A DNA stretch of 64,000 bases from CAWEDP01 sp963807925 (GTDB lineage: Bacteria > Acidobacteriota > Vicinamibacteria > Vicinamibacterales > CAVVIG01). Below, one piece after another: positions 1-8,717 of the stretch (the stretch's first letter is position 1; the number at the start of each line of letters is the position of its first letter). Made by a program: the position numbers and the translations under genes. The stretch covers positions 2,294,001-2,358,000 of the forward strand of contig CAWEDP010000002.1 in NCBI GenBank assembly GCA_963807925.1, read 5' to 3'. Below the pieces are notes generated by a model. It was given only the letters and a program-made list of their open reading frames with translations, was not told the origin of the DNA and did not search any database.

Positions 1-607
1 TCGGACCCAGCAACCCGACGTAGACGCCGTGCGGGAGCGTCATCCCGGCGTCCCGCGCGACCTGGTCGGCCAGCCGCCGCAGGCGCATCGAGTACACCTC
101 CGTCATGTCGGGGAACCGAGGGCCGAACCGGTCGTCGTTGATCCCGACGAGCGGGTTGTTTCCGGTCAGGTTGATGTGATCGTCGATCACCATCAGCGCG
201 CCCTGACCGAATCCGGTGTTCACGCCGCCGGCGGCGTTGGTCAGGATCAGGACCTTGACGCCGAGAAGACCGAGCGTCCGTACGGCGAAGGTGACGGTCC
301 GCAGGTCATGTCCTTCGTAGGCGTGGCAGCGGCCAGCCAGGGCGGCGACCCGGCGGCCCTTCAAGGTGCCGACGACGAGCCGCCCGCTGTGGCCGACGAC
401 CGTCGACGGCGGCCAGTAAGGCAGGTCGCTGTAGGGAATCGACGTGCCACCGGTCAGCTGGCCGGCGAAATCGCCCAGGCCGGACCCGAGCACGACCGCG
501 ATGTCGGGCACCTGACCGGCGCGGCTCGCGACCGCCGCCGCGGCCTCGCTCACCTGATCGAAGTAGCTCGACGTCAATCCTGCACCGCGGCCAGCCGCCC
601 CCGTCAC
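1..607 (-). CDS. punA: Purine nucleoside phosphorylase, C-terminus cut by window edge
   Basis: Phosphorolysis of inosine and guanosine (and deoxy forms) to base plus (deoxy)ribose-1-phosphate in the cytoplasm. The minus-strand reading shows the family signatures LGSGLG near residue 35, GHSGRL, LTNAAGG and NPL-GIND-GPRFPDM. About 202 residues are visible; family members are about 275, so roughly 70 C-terminal residues lie beyond base 1. I chose the GTG at 607 because it overlaps the stop of the upstream transporter gene (GTGA), which fits translational coupling; a TTG at 577 is an alternative. It is the last visible gene of a deoA-nupC-punA salvage operon. Confidence 0.9.
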   Translation of the reverse strand, partial: MTGAAGRGAGLTSSYFDQVSEAAAAVASRAGQVPDIAVVLGSGLGDFAGQLTGGTSIPYSDLPYWPPSTVVGHSGRLVVGTLKGRRVAALAGRCHAYEGHDLRTVTFAVRTLGLLGVKVLILTNAAGGVNTGFGQGALMVIDDHINLTGNNPLVGINDDRFGPRFPDMTEVYSMRLRRLADQVARDAGMTLPHGVYVGLLGP

Positions 608-1953
608 AGGAGGAAGCCCGCGATCGTCGCGCTCATGAAGTTGGCCAGCGTGCCGGCGAACATCGCCCGCATCCCCAGGCGCGCGAGGTCGTGGCGGCGG
701 TTGGGCGCGAGCGCGCCGATCCCGCCGATCTGAATGCCGACCGATCCGATGTTGGCGAACCCGCACAGCGCGTAGGTCGCAATCGTGAACGACTTGGGAT
801 CGATGGCGCCCTTGAGCGGACCGAGCTGCGAATACGCGATGAACTCGTTGAGCACCAGCCGGGTCCCGAGCAGGTTGCCAATGGCGCGAGCGTCGCGCCA
901 CGGTACGCCCATGCTCCACGCCACCGGCGCGAAGATCCAGCCGAAGATCTGCTCGAGGCTCAGGTGCGCCATGCCGAGCACGGCATCGATGAGGGCAACG
1001 AGCGCGATGAACGAGACGAGCATCGCCAGCACGTTCAGCGCGAGATGCAGGCCGTCGGCGGTGCCGCGAGCGGCGGCGTCGACGACGTTGACGTCGGTCC
1101 GTCCCACCTCCAGACGCACGGTCCCCATCGTCTTGGGCGTGTCGGTCTCGGGCACGAACATCTTGGCGATCAGGATCGACCCGGGCGCGGTCATGATGAC
1201 GGCCGTCAGCAGATGCTTCGCCTCGACGCCAAACAGGATGTACGCCGCCATGATGCCGCCCGAGATGTGCGCCATCCCCGACGTCATCACCGTCATGAGC
1301 TCGGAGTCGGTCATCTCGGGCAGGTACGGCCGAATGGTCAGCGGGGCCTCGGTCTGCCCCATGAAGATGCCGGCGGCGACGTTGAGCGATTCGGCGCCGC
1401 TCGCCTGCATGACGCGGTGCATCAGCACGGCAAACAGGCGGACGATCACCTGCATGATGCCGTAGTGATAGAGAATCGCGAACAGCGCCGCCACGAAGAT
1501 GATCGTCGGCGCCACCTGGAACGCCACCGGCAGGCCCGACGCGGCCGGTCCAAGCGGCTGCGTGATGGTGCGCCACTGATCGGCGTTGCCGAGCGGCCCG
1601 AACACGAAGGACGCGCCGACGAACGCGAAGCCGAGCAGCCGGGTGATCCAGTCGCCCAGCGTCGAGAAGACGCGCTGGCCGACCGCCGTCTTGAGCACGA
1701 CGAGCGCGAACACGACCTGCAGCCCGAGTCCCCAGACGACCGTGCGGAGATCGATGGCCTGGCGGTCGCTCGACCACGCGTAGGCAATCCCGAGAATCAC
1801 GATGGCGCCGACGAGCGGCTGCGCCTGCGGCAGTCCCAGCAGCGAGGCGGCGACCGCCGCGGCAGCCAGCGCCCCGGCACCGCCCACGATGGCCATCTCG
1901 TTCGGGCGCGACCGGCGCACGGCGGATCCAGGCGCGTTCGCGTCGACCGCCAT
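604..1953 (-). CDS. nupC: Concentrative nucleoside transporter (NupC/CNT family)
   Basis: Inner-membrane cation-coupled nucleoside importer of 449 residues. The protein is strongly hydrophobic with about ten membrane segments. It contains the CNT signature region GIFMGQTEAPLTIRPYL near the middle, followed by the MTSGMAHISGG segment and the C-terminal core with the motifs LNEFIAYSQL and CGFANIGS that line the nucleoside site. Its ATG (1953) overlaps the deoA stop by one base (TGATG), and its stop overlaps the punA start, so the three genes are almost certainly one transcript: import, then phosphorolysis of pyrimidine and purine nucleosides. The substrate range (pyrimidine or purine) cannot be read from the sequence. 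Confidence 0.93.
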   Translation of the reverse strand: MAVDANAPGSAVRRSRPNEMAIVGGAGALAAAAVAASLLGLPQAQPLVGAIVILGIAYAWSSDRQAIDLRTVVWGLGLQVVFALVVLKTAVGQRVFSTLGDWITRLLGFAFVGASFVFGPLGNADQWRTITQPLGPAASGLPVAFQVAPTIIFVAALFAILYHYGIMQVIVRLFAVLMHRVMQASGAESLNVAAGIFMGQTEAPLTIRPYLPEMTDSELMTVMTSGMAHISGGIMAAYILFGVEAKHLLTAVIMTAPGSILIAKMFVPETDTPKTMGTVRLEVGRTDVNVVDAAARGTADGLHLALNVLAMLVSFIALVALIDAVLGMAHLSLEQIFGWIFAPVAWSMGVPWRDARAIGNLLGTRLVLNEFIAYSQLGPLKGAIDPKSFTIATYALCGFANIGSVGIQIGGIGALAPNRRHDLARLGMRAMFAGTLANFMSATIAGFLL

Positions 1954-3257
1954 CAACGGACCTCGCCGACGATCAGCGGTTCGGCCGCCGGGGGGTGATC
2001 GCCGATCTTCACGGCGCGGGTCGCCAGCGGGAGAGCCGCGGCGAGACCGGCGCGGTCGCGATAGTGCAGCTCGAGCACCGGGTCGCCGGCGGCGACGGCG
2101 TCGCCCGGCCTGGCGCGGACCAGAATGCCCACCGCGGGGTCGATGACGTCCTCCACGCGGTCGCGGCCGGCGCCGAGCGCCACCGACGCGCGGCCGACGA
2201 GCCCTGCGTCGAGGCGCGCGATGAAGCCGGCGCGGACAGCCGGAAGCATCTGGCAGGCGGGTGCCGTCGGCAGACGGAGGTAGTCGTCGACAATCCGCGG
2301 ATCGCCGTGCTGCTGCTCGATGATGCGGCGAAACCGCTCGAGAGCCGCGCCCGAGGAGACGGCGGCGCGCGCCTGTCGTTCGCCCTCCGCGCGAGTGGCG
2401 GCGACGCGGCCGAGCACCAGCATCCGGGCGGCGATCTCGAGCGACACGTCGGCCAGGCCGGGATCGCCGCGTCCCTTGAGGACCTCGACGGCCTCGATCA
2501 CCTCGAGGGCGTTGCCGACCGCCCGACCGAGCGGCGCATCCATGCGGGTGATGATCGCCTCGGTCGTCACGCCGGACGCCGTGCCGATCGCGACGAGCGA
2601 TTCCGCGAGCCGCCGCGCATCCGGTTCGGTCTTCATGAACGCGCCGCTGCCGGTCTTGACGTCGAGCACCAGCGCGTCGATGCCTTCGGCGATCTTCTTG
2701 CTCATGATCGACGCGCTGATGAGCGGGATGCTCTCGATGGTCCCGGTCACATCGCGCAGCGCGTAGAGCTTCTTGTCGGCCGGCGCGATCTCGCCGGTCT
2801 GGCCGATCAGCGCGCACCCCACCCGATCCAGCGCCGCCGTCATCTCGTCGAGCGTCAGGTCGACGCGAAAGCCCGGAATCGACTCGAGCTTGTCGAGCGT
2901 GCCGCCGGTATGCCCGAGCCCTCGACCCGACATCATCGGCACCGGCACGCCGCAGGAGGCGGCCACCGGCGCGACGACGAGCGACGTCTTGTCGCCCACG
3001 CCTCCGGTGCTGTGCTTGTCCACCTTCACGCCCGCCACCGCCGACAGATCGACGCGGACGCCGCTGTGGACCATGGCGTCAGTCAGCCACGCGGTCTCCT
3101 CGGCCGTCATCCCGCGCAGCAGGATGGCCATCAAGAGCGCCGAGGCCTGGTAGTCCGGCAGCGATCCCGACGTCACGCCGGACACGAAGAACTGGATCTC
3201 CGATTGACTGAGTTGCCCGCCCTCCCGCTTCTTCAGGATGACGTCGACCGCCCGCAT
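1953..3257 (-). CDS. deoA: Pyrimidine-nucleoside (thymidine) phosphorylase
   Basis: Cytoplasmic phosphorolysis of thymidine or uridine to base and (deoxy)ribose-1-phosphate. At 434 residues it has the usual length. The all-helical N-terminal domain (about 1-65) is followed by the phosphate and nucleoside motifs KHSTGGVGDKTSLVVAP and SGRGLGHTGGTLDKLES. The C-terminal PYNP domain begins near residue 345. It is the first gene of the salvage operon. The start ATG lies only 9 nt after a good -10 box (TATACT) and no Shine-Dalgarno sequence is visible, so it is probably translated from a leaderless mRNA. Confidence 0.95.
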   Translation of the reverse strand: MRAVDVILKKREGGQLSQSEIQFFVSGVTSGSLPDYQASALLMAILLRGMTAEETAWLTDAMVHSGVRVDLSAVAGVKVDKHSTGGVGDKTSLVVAPVAASCGVPVPMMSGRGLGHTGGTLDKLESIPGFRVDLTLDEMTAALDRVGCALIGQTGEIAPADKKLYALRDVTGTIESIPLISASIMSKKIAEGIDALVLDVKTGSGAFMKTEPDARRLAESLVAIGTASGVTTEAIITRMDAPLGRAVGNALEVIEAVEVLKGRGDPGLADVSLEIAARMLVLGRVAATRAEGERQARAAVSSGAALERFRRIIEQQHGDPRIVDDYLRLPTAPACQMLPAVRAGFIARLDAGLVGRASVALGAGRDRVEDVIDPAVGILVRARPGDAVAAGDPVLELHYRDRAGLAAALPLATRAVKIGDHPPAAEPLIVGEVR

Positions 3258-3266
3258 CGTGCGGGG

Positions 3267-3272
3267 AGTATA
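3267..3272 (-). promoter_or_regulatory. -10 box of deoA (leaderless)
   Basis: TATACT on the minus strand, 9 nt upstream of the deoA ATG, which places the expected transcription start at or within a few bases of the start codon. A palindromic GGCCGATCCGGCC sits just upstream (about 3279-3291), between deoA and the divergent HEAT gene. It could be an operator, but this is only inference. Confidence 0.5.
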
Positions 3273-3313
3273 TCGGAAGGCCGATCCGGCCGATACATCC
3301 CGTAGCGACGTTC

Positions 3314-5563
3314 ATGTCCACACCGCAGCTGCGCGAAGCGGCCCTGCTCCCGCCGGAACAGTCGGCTCGCCTGATCGACTGGGCGCGGGCGTGCAAGGCG
3401 GCGGCGCGCGCGGTTGCGCTGTACCCGCCCTCGCATCCCGCCAGCGCGGCCACCCTCGCGCGGATCGTCGGCCACACGTCGATCGAATCGCTGGCCGGCC
3501 CGCTGCGGATCACGGTACTGCCCGAGGTTCTGCTGCTCGACGGCCGGGCGCCCGACCGCGCCGATCGCGCCGTCGGGGAGCTGGCGTCGCTGCTTCACGA
3601 TCATCTGGTGGGCGAGATCGTCATTCACCCGGGCGGCAGCGCCGGCTCGTGGCGGGGCTTCCTGATGCTGCTCGCGCGCTCACCCGAAGCGCTGCGGGCC
3701 GACGGCGGCATCGCGCGCCAGTGGACCACGATCGGCAGCCGGCATCTGGAGGTGCGGGAGATCGACTACGCCGAGGTCCTGCGCGAGCGGCGCGGCGGCG
3801 AGAGCGCCGTGTGGGAGCGGGTGATCCAGAGCTGCCTTCACGCCGAGGCGTTCGACCTCACGCCGGAGGCGATCCAGGCGCTCGTCGACATCGCCGGCGA
3901 CCCACAGCGGTGGTCCCTCTTCGTCGCGGCGCTCGTCGAGCGCGGCGCGGCGCTGGCGACACGAACCGCCGCGCTCGTTTCGATGCTGCGCGGCGTCGCC
4001 GGCCTGGTCGCGAAACAGGATCCCGGGCGGCTCGAGGGCGTGCTGCGCAACATGGCCGCCGCGATCGGTCAGGTGCCGCCGGATCTGATGCTGGAGCTTC
4101 TGGCCGAACGGGCTCGCGAGCGGGCGGGCCTGGCGGCCGCGCCGCTGGTGGGCGCGCTGATGGAGCGCATGACGGACGACGTCACGGCGCAATTCGTCGC
4201 GCGAAGCCTGGCCGCCGGAGACTCGCCGATCGAGGGGATCGCGGAGGCGCTGCACGCGCTGGTACCCGAACCGGACCGCCGCGAGCGCCTCGTGGAACTC
4301 TCCTACGAGCTGGCCGCCGCCTCGCCGCTATCGCGCACGGAGCACTTCGCCGGCTGGTGGGAACAGGTCGCGGACCTCCTGCGGTCGGACGCTGACGCCT
4401 CGCACGGGTCCCACGAGCGCGGCCGCGAACCGCCGGCCGTCCGCGGCCAGGCCGTCGACGTGGAGCGGACCGACGATGATCCACCGGAGCGCCTGGCGGC
4501 GTGGCTGACCACGGTGTCGGCCGGCGCCGTCCGGGCGCTGGATCTGACCCTTCTGCTGGATCTCCTGACCGTCGAGGACGACCCGGGCCGCTGGCGCGAT
4601 CTCCTGGCGCCGGCGACGGCGCATGTCGAGGATCTGCTGCTCGTCGGAGACTTCGAGGCCGCAGACAGACTCGTCCGGGCGCTCGCGATCGAAACGGGAT
4701 CGGCCGGCGCCGACGCGCGGCGGGCGGCCGCGACCGAGGCGCTGGATCGGCTGGCCAACGGCGCCACGATGGCGCACATCGTCCTGCACCTCGCCACCAT
4801 CGACGACCATCAGTTCGCGTATGTCACGTCGCTCTGCACCCGATTCGGCGCGACGCTCGTGCGTCCGCTCGCCGAGGCGCTCTCGATTGAAGAGCGTGGC
4901 CGCACGCGCGAGCGCCTGATCGCCCTGCTCCTCGCGTTCGGGCCGACGGGGCGGCACACGGTGGAACGGCTGAAGCATTCGGCCAACCCCGCCGTGCGCC
5001 GTACGGCGGTCCACCTGCTGCGCGAATTCGGCGGCACCGGGGCACTGCCCGACCTCACCGCTCTGCTCGACGATCGCGAGCCGCTGGTGCAGCGCGAGGC
5101 GGTCCGCGCCATTCTCAGCATCGGGACAGACGCGGCCTACGGGGTCCTGGAGGAGGCGCTCTCCACCGGATCGGCGGTGTCGCGGGACGCCATCATGCGG
5201 GCGACTGGTCTGGCACGCGACGAGCGCGCGACGCCGCTGTTTGCCTACATCCTCCATCACGTCGAACCGCGCGGTCCGCTGCGGACCGTGTACCGGCACG
5301 CGATCGAATCGCTCGGCGCCCTCGGCGACAACGACGGGGTCGCGGCATTGAAGGCGGCGCTCCACAGGGGCGAATGGTGGGCGCCGCGGCGGACGACCGC
5401 GCTGCGACGGGCGGCCGCGAGGGCGCTGGCGCGAATCGGGACACCCGACGCGCTCGCCGTGCTGCAGGAGGCGCAGGACTCGGGTCCGCGACGACTGCGG
5501 GCCATCGTCCGGCCGGCGCTGGCCGGGCGCCGCCGTCGAACCGGGCACGGTCAGGCGCGATGA
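3314..5563 (+). CDS. HEAT-repeat protein with an N-terminal domain shared with the next gene
   Basis: A 749-residue soluble protein, probably a scaffold or regulator; no catalytic motif is seen. HEAT-like helical repeats are clear towards the C-terminus (about 545-640, segments such as NPAVRRTAVHLLREFGG and EPLVQREAVRAILSIG) and again at about 660-730. The first 160 residues (ALYPPSHPASAATLARI, LRITVLPEVLLLDG) resemble the N-terminal domain of the HD-GYP protein that follows (QLYSARHPIVARNLELL, LTIGILGDEVVVGG). The gene overlaps that HD-GYP gene by ATGA at 5560, so the two products are probably made together and act together. The function is unknown; a role in a c-di-GMP response is inference from context. 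Confidence 0.85.
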   Translation: MSTPQLREAALLPPEQSARLIDWARACKAAARAVALYPPSHPASAATLARIVGHTSIESLAGPLRITVLPEVLLLDGRAPDRADRAVGELASLLHDHLVGEIVIHPGGSAGSWRGFLMLLARSPEALRADGGIARQWTTIGSRHLEVREIDYAEVLRERRGGESAVWERVIQSCLHAEAFDLTPEAIQALVDIAGDPQRWSLFVAALVERGAALATRTAALVSMLRGVAGLVAKQDPGRLEGVLRNMAAAIGQVPPDLMLELLAERARERAGLAAAPLVGALMERMTDDVTAQFVARSLAAGDSPIEGIAEALHALVPEPDRRERLVELSYELAAASPLSRTEHFAGWWEQVADLLRSDADASHGSHERGREPPAVRGQAVDVERTDDDPPERLAAWLTTVSAGAVRALDLTLLLDLLTVEDDPGRWRDLLAPATAHVEDLLLVGDFEAADRLVRALAIETGSAGADARRAAATEALDRLANGATMAHIVLHLATIDDHQFAYVTSLCTRFGATLVRPLAEALSIEERGRTRERLIALLLAFGPTGRHTVERLKHSANPAVRRTAVHLLREFGGTGALPDLTALLDDREPLVQREAVRAILSIGTDAAYGVLEEALSTGSAVSRDAIMRATGLARDERATPLFAYILHHVEPRGPLRTVYRHAIESLGALGDNDGVAALKAALHRGEWWAPRRTTALRRAAARALARIGTPDALAVLQEAQDSGPRRLRAIVRPALAGRRRRTGHGQAR

Positions 5564-6930
5564 TCGAGAACACACGCACCGAAGGCGCGGAGGAGCTCCT
5601 GCGACGCCTGGCCGCCGCGGTCCGCGCCGTGCAGCTCTACTCGGCGCGCCACCCGATCGTGGCCCGCAACCTCGAACTGCTCTCGGAGGCGCTCGCGTCG
5701 ATCCACCGATCGCTGCCATCGCTCACGATCGGCATCCTCGGCGATGAAGTCGTTGTTGGCGGCGTGCCGGTTGGTCGCGGCGACACGTTCGGCGACATCG
5801 TCCGGCGGCTGGAGGCCGCCGGCGTCAACCGCATCGCCGTCGATCGGGATGTGGATCGCGGCGAACTGACCGGGTTCATCCGGGCCCTCGCCACCGCCGA
5901 GCCGCGCCGGGGCCCGGACGCCGATCCGGTCGAGGTCCCGCGCTTCGCGCACATCAGGGTGGGACGGATTCAACTCGAACCGCGCGTCGAGAGCAGCCTC
6001 GCCGACACGGCCACCATTCAACGGCTGTACGCCGACGCGGTGACCGCCGCCGCCGACGTGTGGGAGAGCGCGTCCACGGAACATCGGCCCGACGCGCCCG
6101 CCGCCCGACGCATGATCGATGGGCTCGCCCAGGCGGTGGCCGAGAGTCGCACCGCGCTCCTGGCGTTGACGGCGCTGAAGCAGTGCGACAACTACACGTT
6201 CACGCACATGGTGAACGTCTCGATCCTGACGATGGCGCAGGCGAGGACGGTCGGCATCGACGGCCACCAGCTGCGGGAATTCGGCGTGGCCGGGCTGATG
6301 CACGACATCGGGAAGGTGCGGACGCCCACCGAAATCCTTCAGAAGCCCGACGTGCTGTCGGCAGCCGAGTTCGACATCATGAAGCGCCACTCCATCGATG
6401 GCGCCGCGATGCTGCGGCAGACGCCTGATATGCCCTCACTGGCGCCGGTCGTCGCCTTCGAACACCATCTGCGACTCGACGGCACCGGGTATCCGGCCGG
6501 CGTGTCCCGTCGATCGCTCAATCTGTGCACGATGTTCTGCAGCATTGCCGACGTGTACGACGCGATGCGCTCGCGGCGCCACTACCAGCAGTCGTTTCCG
6601 ACCGAGCGGATTCTCGAGGTGCTGAAATTCAACGACGGGCTGCAGTTCGACCAGCACCTCGTCCGGCGGTTCGTGCAGCTGGTGGGCATCTACCCGCCCG
6701 GATCCCTCGTCCGCCTCGACAGCGGCGACATCGCCGTCGTCGTCCGCGTTCACGCACCCGACCCCTACCGGCCGCACGTCCGGGTGGTCGCCGACCGCGA
6801 CGGGGCCCGGCGCGATCGTCCGTACGACGTCAGTCTGTGGGAAATCCCGCCTGGCGCGGCGCAGCCGTCCTCGATCACGGCGCCGCTCGACCCGGCGGAG
6901 TACGGGATCGACCCGCTCGCGGCGATGTGA
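5560..6930 (+). CDS. HD-GYP domain protein (putative c-di-GMP phosphodiesterase)
   Basis: A 456-residue cytoplasmic protein. Residues 1 to about 155 form the same N-terminal domain as in the preceding HEAT protein. The HD-GYP domain spans about 200-400 with the metal-binding HD pair in LMHDIGK (H248, D249) and the GYP signature in DGTGYP (about 307-312). The usual downstream HHxRxDG-type segment is present as EHHLRLDG. HD-GYP enzymes hydrolyse cyclic di-GMP; activity here is inferred from intact motifs. The ATG overlaps the upstream stop (ATGA), indicating coupling. A short variable C-terminal tail (about 410-456) follows. Confidence 0.92.
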   Translation: MIENTRTEGAEELLRRLAAAVRAVQLYSARHPIVARNLELLSEALASIHRSLPSLTIGILGDEVVVGGVPVGRGDTFGDIVRRLEAAGVNRIAVDRDVDRGELTGFIRALATAEPRRGPDADPVEVPRFAHIRVGRIQLEPRVESSLADTATIQRLYADAVTAAADVWESASTEHRPDAPAARRMIDGLAQAVAESRTALLALTALKQCDNYTFTHMVNVSILTMAQARTVGIDGHQLREFGVAGLMHDIGKVRTPTEILQKPDVLSAAEFDIMKRHSIDGAAMLRQTPDMPSLAPVVAFEHHLRLDGTGYPAGVSRRSLNLCTMFCSIADVYDAMRSRRHYQQSFPTERILEVLKFNDGLQFDQHLVRRFVQLVGIYPPGSLVRLDSGDIAVVVRVHAPDPYRPHVRVVADRDGARRDRPYDVSLWEIPPGAAQPSSITAPLDPAEYGIDPLAAM

Positions 6931-7018
6931 CCAGCGCTGCCGCTGAAATGGCTGAGATCGGTGCTGTCGCCCAGGGGGCCATCTGGTGGTTCAATTCTGG
7001 TGTTCAATTGAAGAGCAG

Positions 7019-7342
7019 GTGACGAGCTTCGCCGATCGCGTGCTGTTCGTCGTGAGGCGGATTCCGCCCGGTCGGGTCGCGACCTACGGCGACGTCGCGT
7101 TCATGGCGGGACGACCGAACGCTGCCCGCGCCGTGGGCAACATCATGCGCGACTGCCGGCGGCCCGACGTGCCGTGCCACCGCGTGATTGCCGCGGGCGG
7201 CCGGCTCGGCGGGTACGGCGGCCGCGAGACGCTGAAACGGGCGCTGCTCGCAGCCGAAGGCATCACCGTGTCCGGCTCGCGCGTGCGACACCTCGACCGC
7301 GTGCGCTGGCGCGCGGCGTCGCCACGCCGACGGTCGGGCTGA
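7019..7342 (+). CDS. MGMT-family methylated-DNA cysteine S-methyltransferase domain protein
   Basis: A 107-residue single-domain protein corresponding to the DNA-binding/active-site domain of Ogt/MGMT, without the N-terminal ribonuclease-like domain. The acceptor cysteine is retained in the PCHRVI motif (C53), and the wing GGRLGGYGG follows. It should therefore be an alkyl acceptor rather than a Trp-type alkyltransferase-like protein. I chose the GTG at 7019 because MTSFADRVLFVVRRIPPGRV is the usual family start; a GTG at 6986 would add 11 unconserved residues. It stands between the HD-GYP gene and the ECF sigma gene with no sign of coupling. Confidence 0.85.
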   Translation: MTSFADRVLFVVRRIPPGRVATYGDVAFMAGRPNAARAVGNIMRDCRRPDVPCHRVIAAGGRLGGYGGRETLKRALLAAEGITVSGSRVRHLDRVRWRAASPRRRSG

Positions 7343-7433
7343 AGGGCCGAGAACCTCGCATCCGCCGGACCCGTCTCTCCGTCACATGGCAGAGGGGAGG
7401 CAACCGAGGCCCCGGTCGCTCCCGTCCAACCAG

Positions 7434-7982
7434 ATGGACGTGAACGATGAGGAGCTTGCGGCGCGATGCCGGAACGGCGACGGCGACGCATTCGAGACGG
7501 TCTACCGCCGGCACGCCCGCCGCGTCTACAACCTCGCCTCGAGGATGGCGGGCTCGACGGCCGACGGCGAAGACCTCGTCCAGGACATCTTTCTCCAGGC
7601 GTATCGGAAGATCGGCGACTTCAAGGGGGAAGCGGCGCTCGGCACGTGGCTGTACCGCCTCGCGGTCAATCACTGCCTCGATTTCCTGCGAAGCCGCCGG
7701 GCGCGGGACGCGAAGGCAACCGACCCGATCGAGGACGTCGGACCGATCGCGCCGGTGGCCCGCCGCGAGACGCCGATCGATCGGATCGATCTGGAGCGGG
7801 CGATCGCGCAGCTGCCGGACGGCTACCGGGCCGCGTTCGTGCTCCACGATGTCGAGGGGTTCGATCACCGCGAGGTCGCCGCGCTGCTCGGCATCGCCGA
7901 GGGCACGTCGAAGTCGCAGGTGTTCAAGGCGCGAATGAAGCTGCGCGCGGCGCTCGGCGGCGTCACGCACATGAGCCGATGA
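7434..7982 (+). CDS. RNA polymerase ECF sigma factor
   Basis: An alternative sigma-70 family factor of about 182 residues. Region 2 is clear (DAFETVYRRHARRVYNLA, then EDLVQDIFLQAYRKI and FKGEAALGTWLYRLAVN) and region 4 carries LPDGYRAAFVLHDVEGF and the helix-turn-helix HREVAALLGIAEGTSKSQV. An in-frame ATG at 7386 would add 16 unconserved residues, and neither start has a good Shine-Dalgarno sequence. The stop overlaps the start of the following anti-sigma gene (ATGA), the standard arrangement for an ECF sigma and its membrane regulator. Target promoters are unknown; the downstream DUF4097 gene is a likely member of the regulon. Confidence 0.92.
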   Translation: MDVNDEELAARCRNGDGDAFETVYRRHARRVYNLASRMAGSTADGEDLVQDIFLQAYRKIGDFKGEAALGTWLYRLAVNHCLDFLRSRRARDAKATDPIEDVGPIAPVARRETPIDRIDLERAIAQLPDGYRAAFVLHDVEGFDHREVAALLGIAEGTSKSQVFKARMKLRAALGGVTHMSR

Positions 7983-8716
7983 TGCATCCGACAGACGACG
8001 TCCTGAACGACTACGTCGACGAGGGTCTGGGAGCGGCGGCGCGCGCGCGCGTCGACCAGCACCTCCGCGAGTGCGCGCGCTGCCGGCAGGCGGTGGAAGG
8101 CATCCGCGAGATCGGACGGATCGCCGGCGCCCTGGATCGGGTGGACCCGCCCGCGCGCGTATGGACCCGGATCCGACAGACGGCGTTCGACGCCGGCCTG
8201 ATGGTGGACCGGCCCGGGACCGGCGACAGACGATGGTGGACCGCGCTCTCCGGCCGCTGGGGGGTCACGGCCCTGGCCACCGCAGCGGCCCTCGTGGTCG
8301 CGGCCATCGCGCTTCGCGTGAGCCTCACGCACGCACCGGAGACTCGCGGGCCGGCGGCCTCGTCGGGCGCCACCTCGGCGCCGGCGGTCGCCGCCGAACT
8401 GCAGCAGGCCGAAGAGCACTACCGGAAAGCCATCGAAGGCCTCGAGCGAAGCGCCGCGTCCGGGGAAGGCACACTCGATCCGGACACGGCCCAGACGCTC
8501 AAGAAGAACCTGGCGGTCGTCGACCAGGCGATCAGCGAGAGTCGGGCGGCGCTGCGCTCGGATCCCGGCAGCGAACCGGCCGAAGCAAGCCTGCTCGACG
8601 GGTTCCGCGCGAAGGTCGCGCTGCTCGAGGACACCATCGCACTCATCAATGAAATGCGCAAAGGCCACGACGCGGCCGCCGCGCGGATTGTTTCGTCGCT
8701 GGAAAGAGGGACCTGA
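7979..8716 (+). CDS. Zinc-finger anti-sigma factor, single-pass membrane protein
   Basis: A 245-residue protein with an N-terminal cytoplasmic zinc-finger domain carrying the H-x3-C-x2-C motif (H28, C32, C35). One membrane segment lies at about 94-114 (WGVTALATAAALVVAAIAL). The periplasmic part is helical and probably coiled-coil (about 135-235). It should hold the sigma factor of the preceding gene inactive until an envelope signal releases it. Start ATG at 7979 is inside the sigma stop; a second ATG follows at once. The DUF4097 gene begins 1 nt after its stop, so the three genes form one operon. Confidence 0.9.
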   Translation: MMHPTDDVLNDYVDEGLGAAARARVDQHLRECARCRQAVEGIREIGRIAGALDRVDPPARVWTRIRQTAFDAGLMVDRPGTGDRRWWTALSGRWGVTALATAAALVVAAIALRVSLTHAPETRGPAASSGATSAPAVAAELQQAEEHYRKAIEGLERSAASGEGTLDPDTAQTLKKNLAVVDQAISESRAALRSDPGSEPAEASLLDGFRAKVALLEDTIALINEMRKGHDAAAARIVSSLERGT

Positions 8717-8717
8717 C

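Noticed and set aside
604..2817. One continuous 737-codon minus-strand frame covering nupC and part of deoA
   Set aside because: The first half is an out-of-frame shadow of deoA (Arg/Ala/Gly-rich, no domain); the true transporter starts at ATG 1953.
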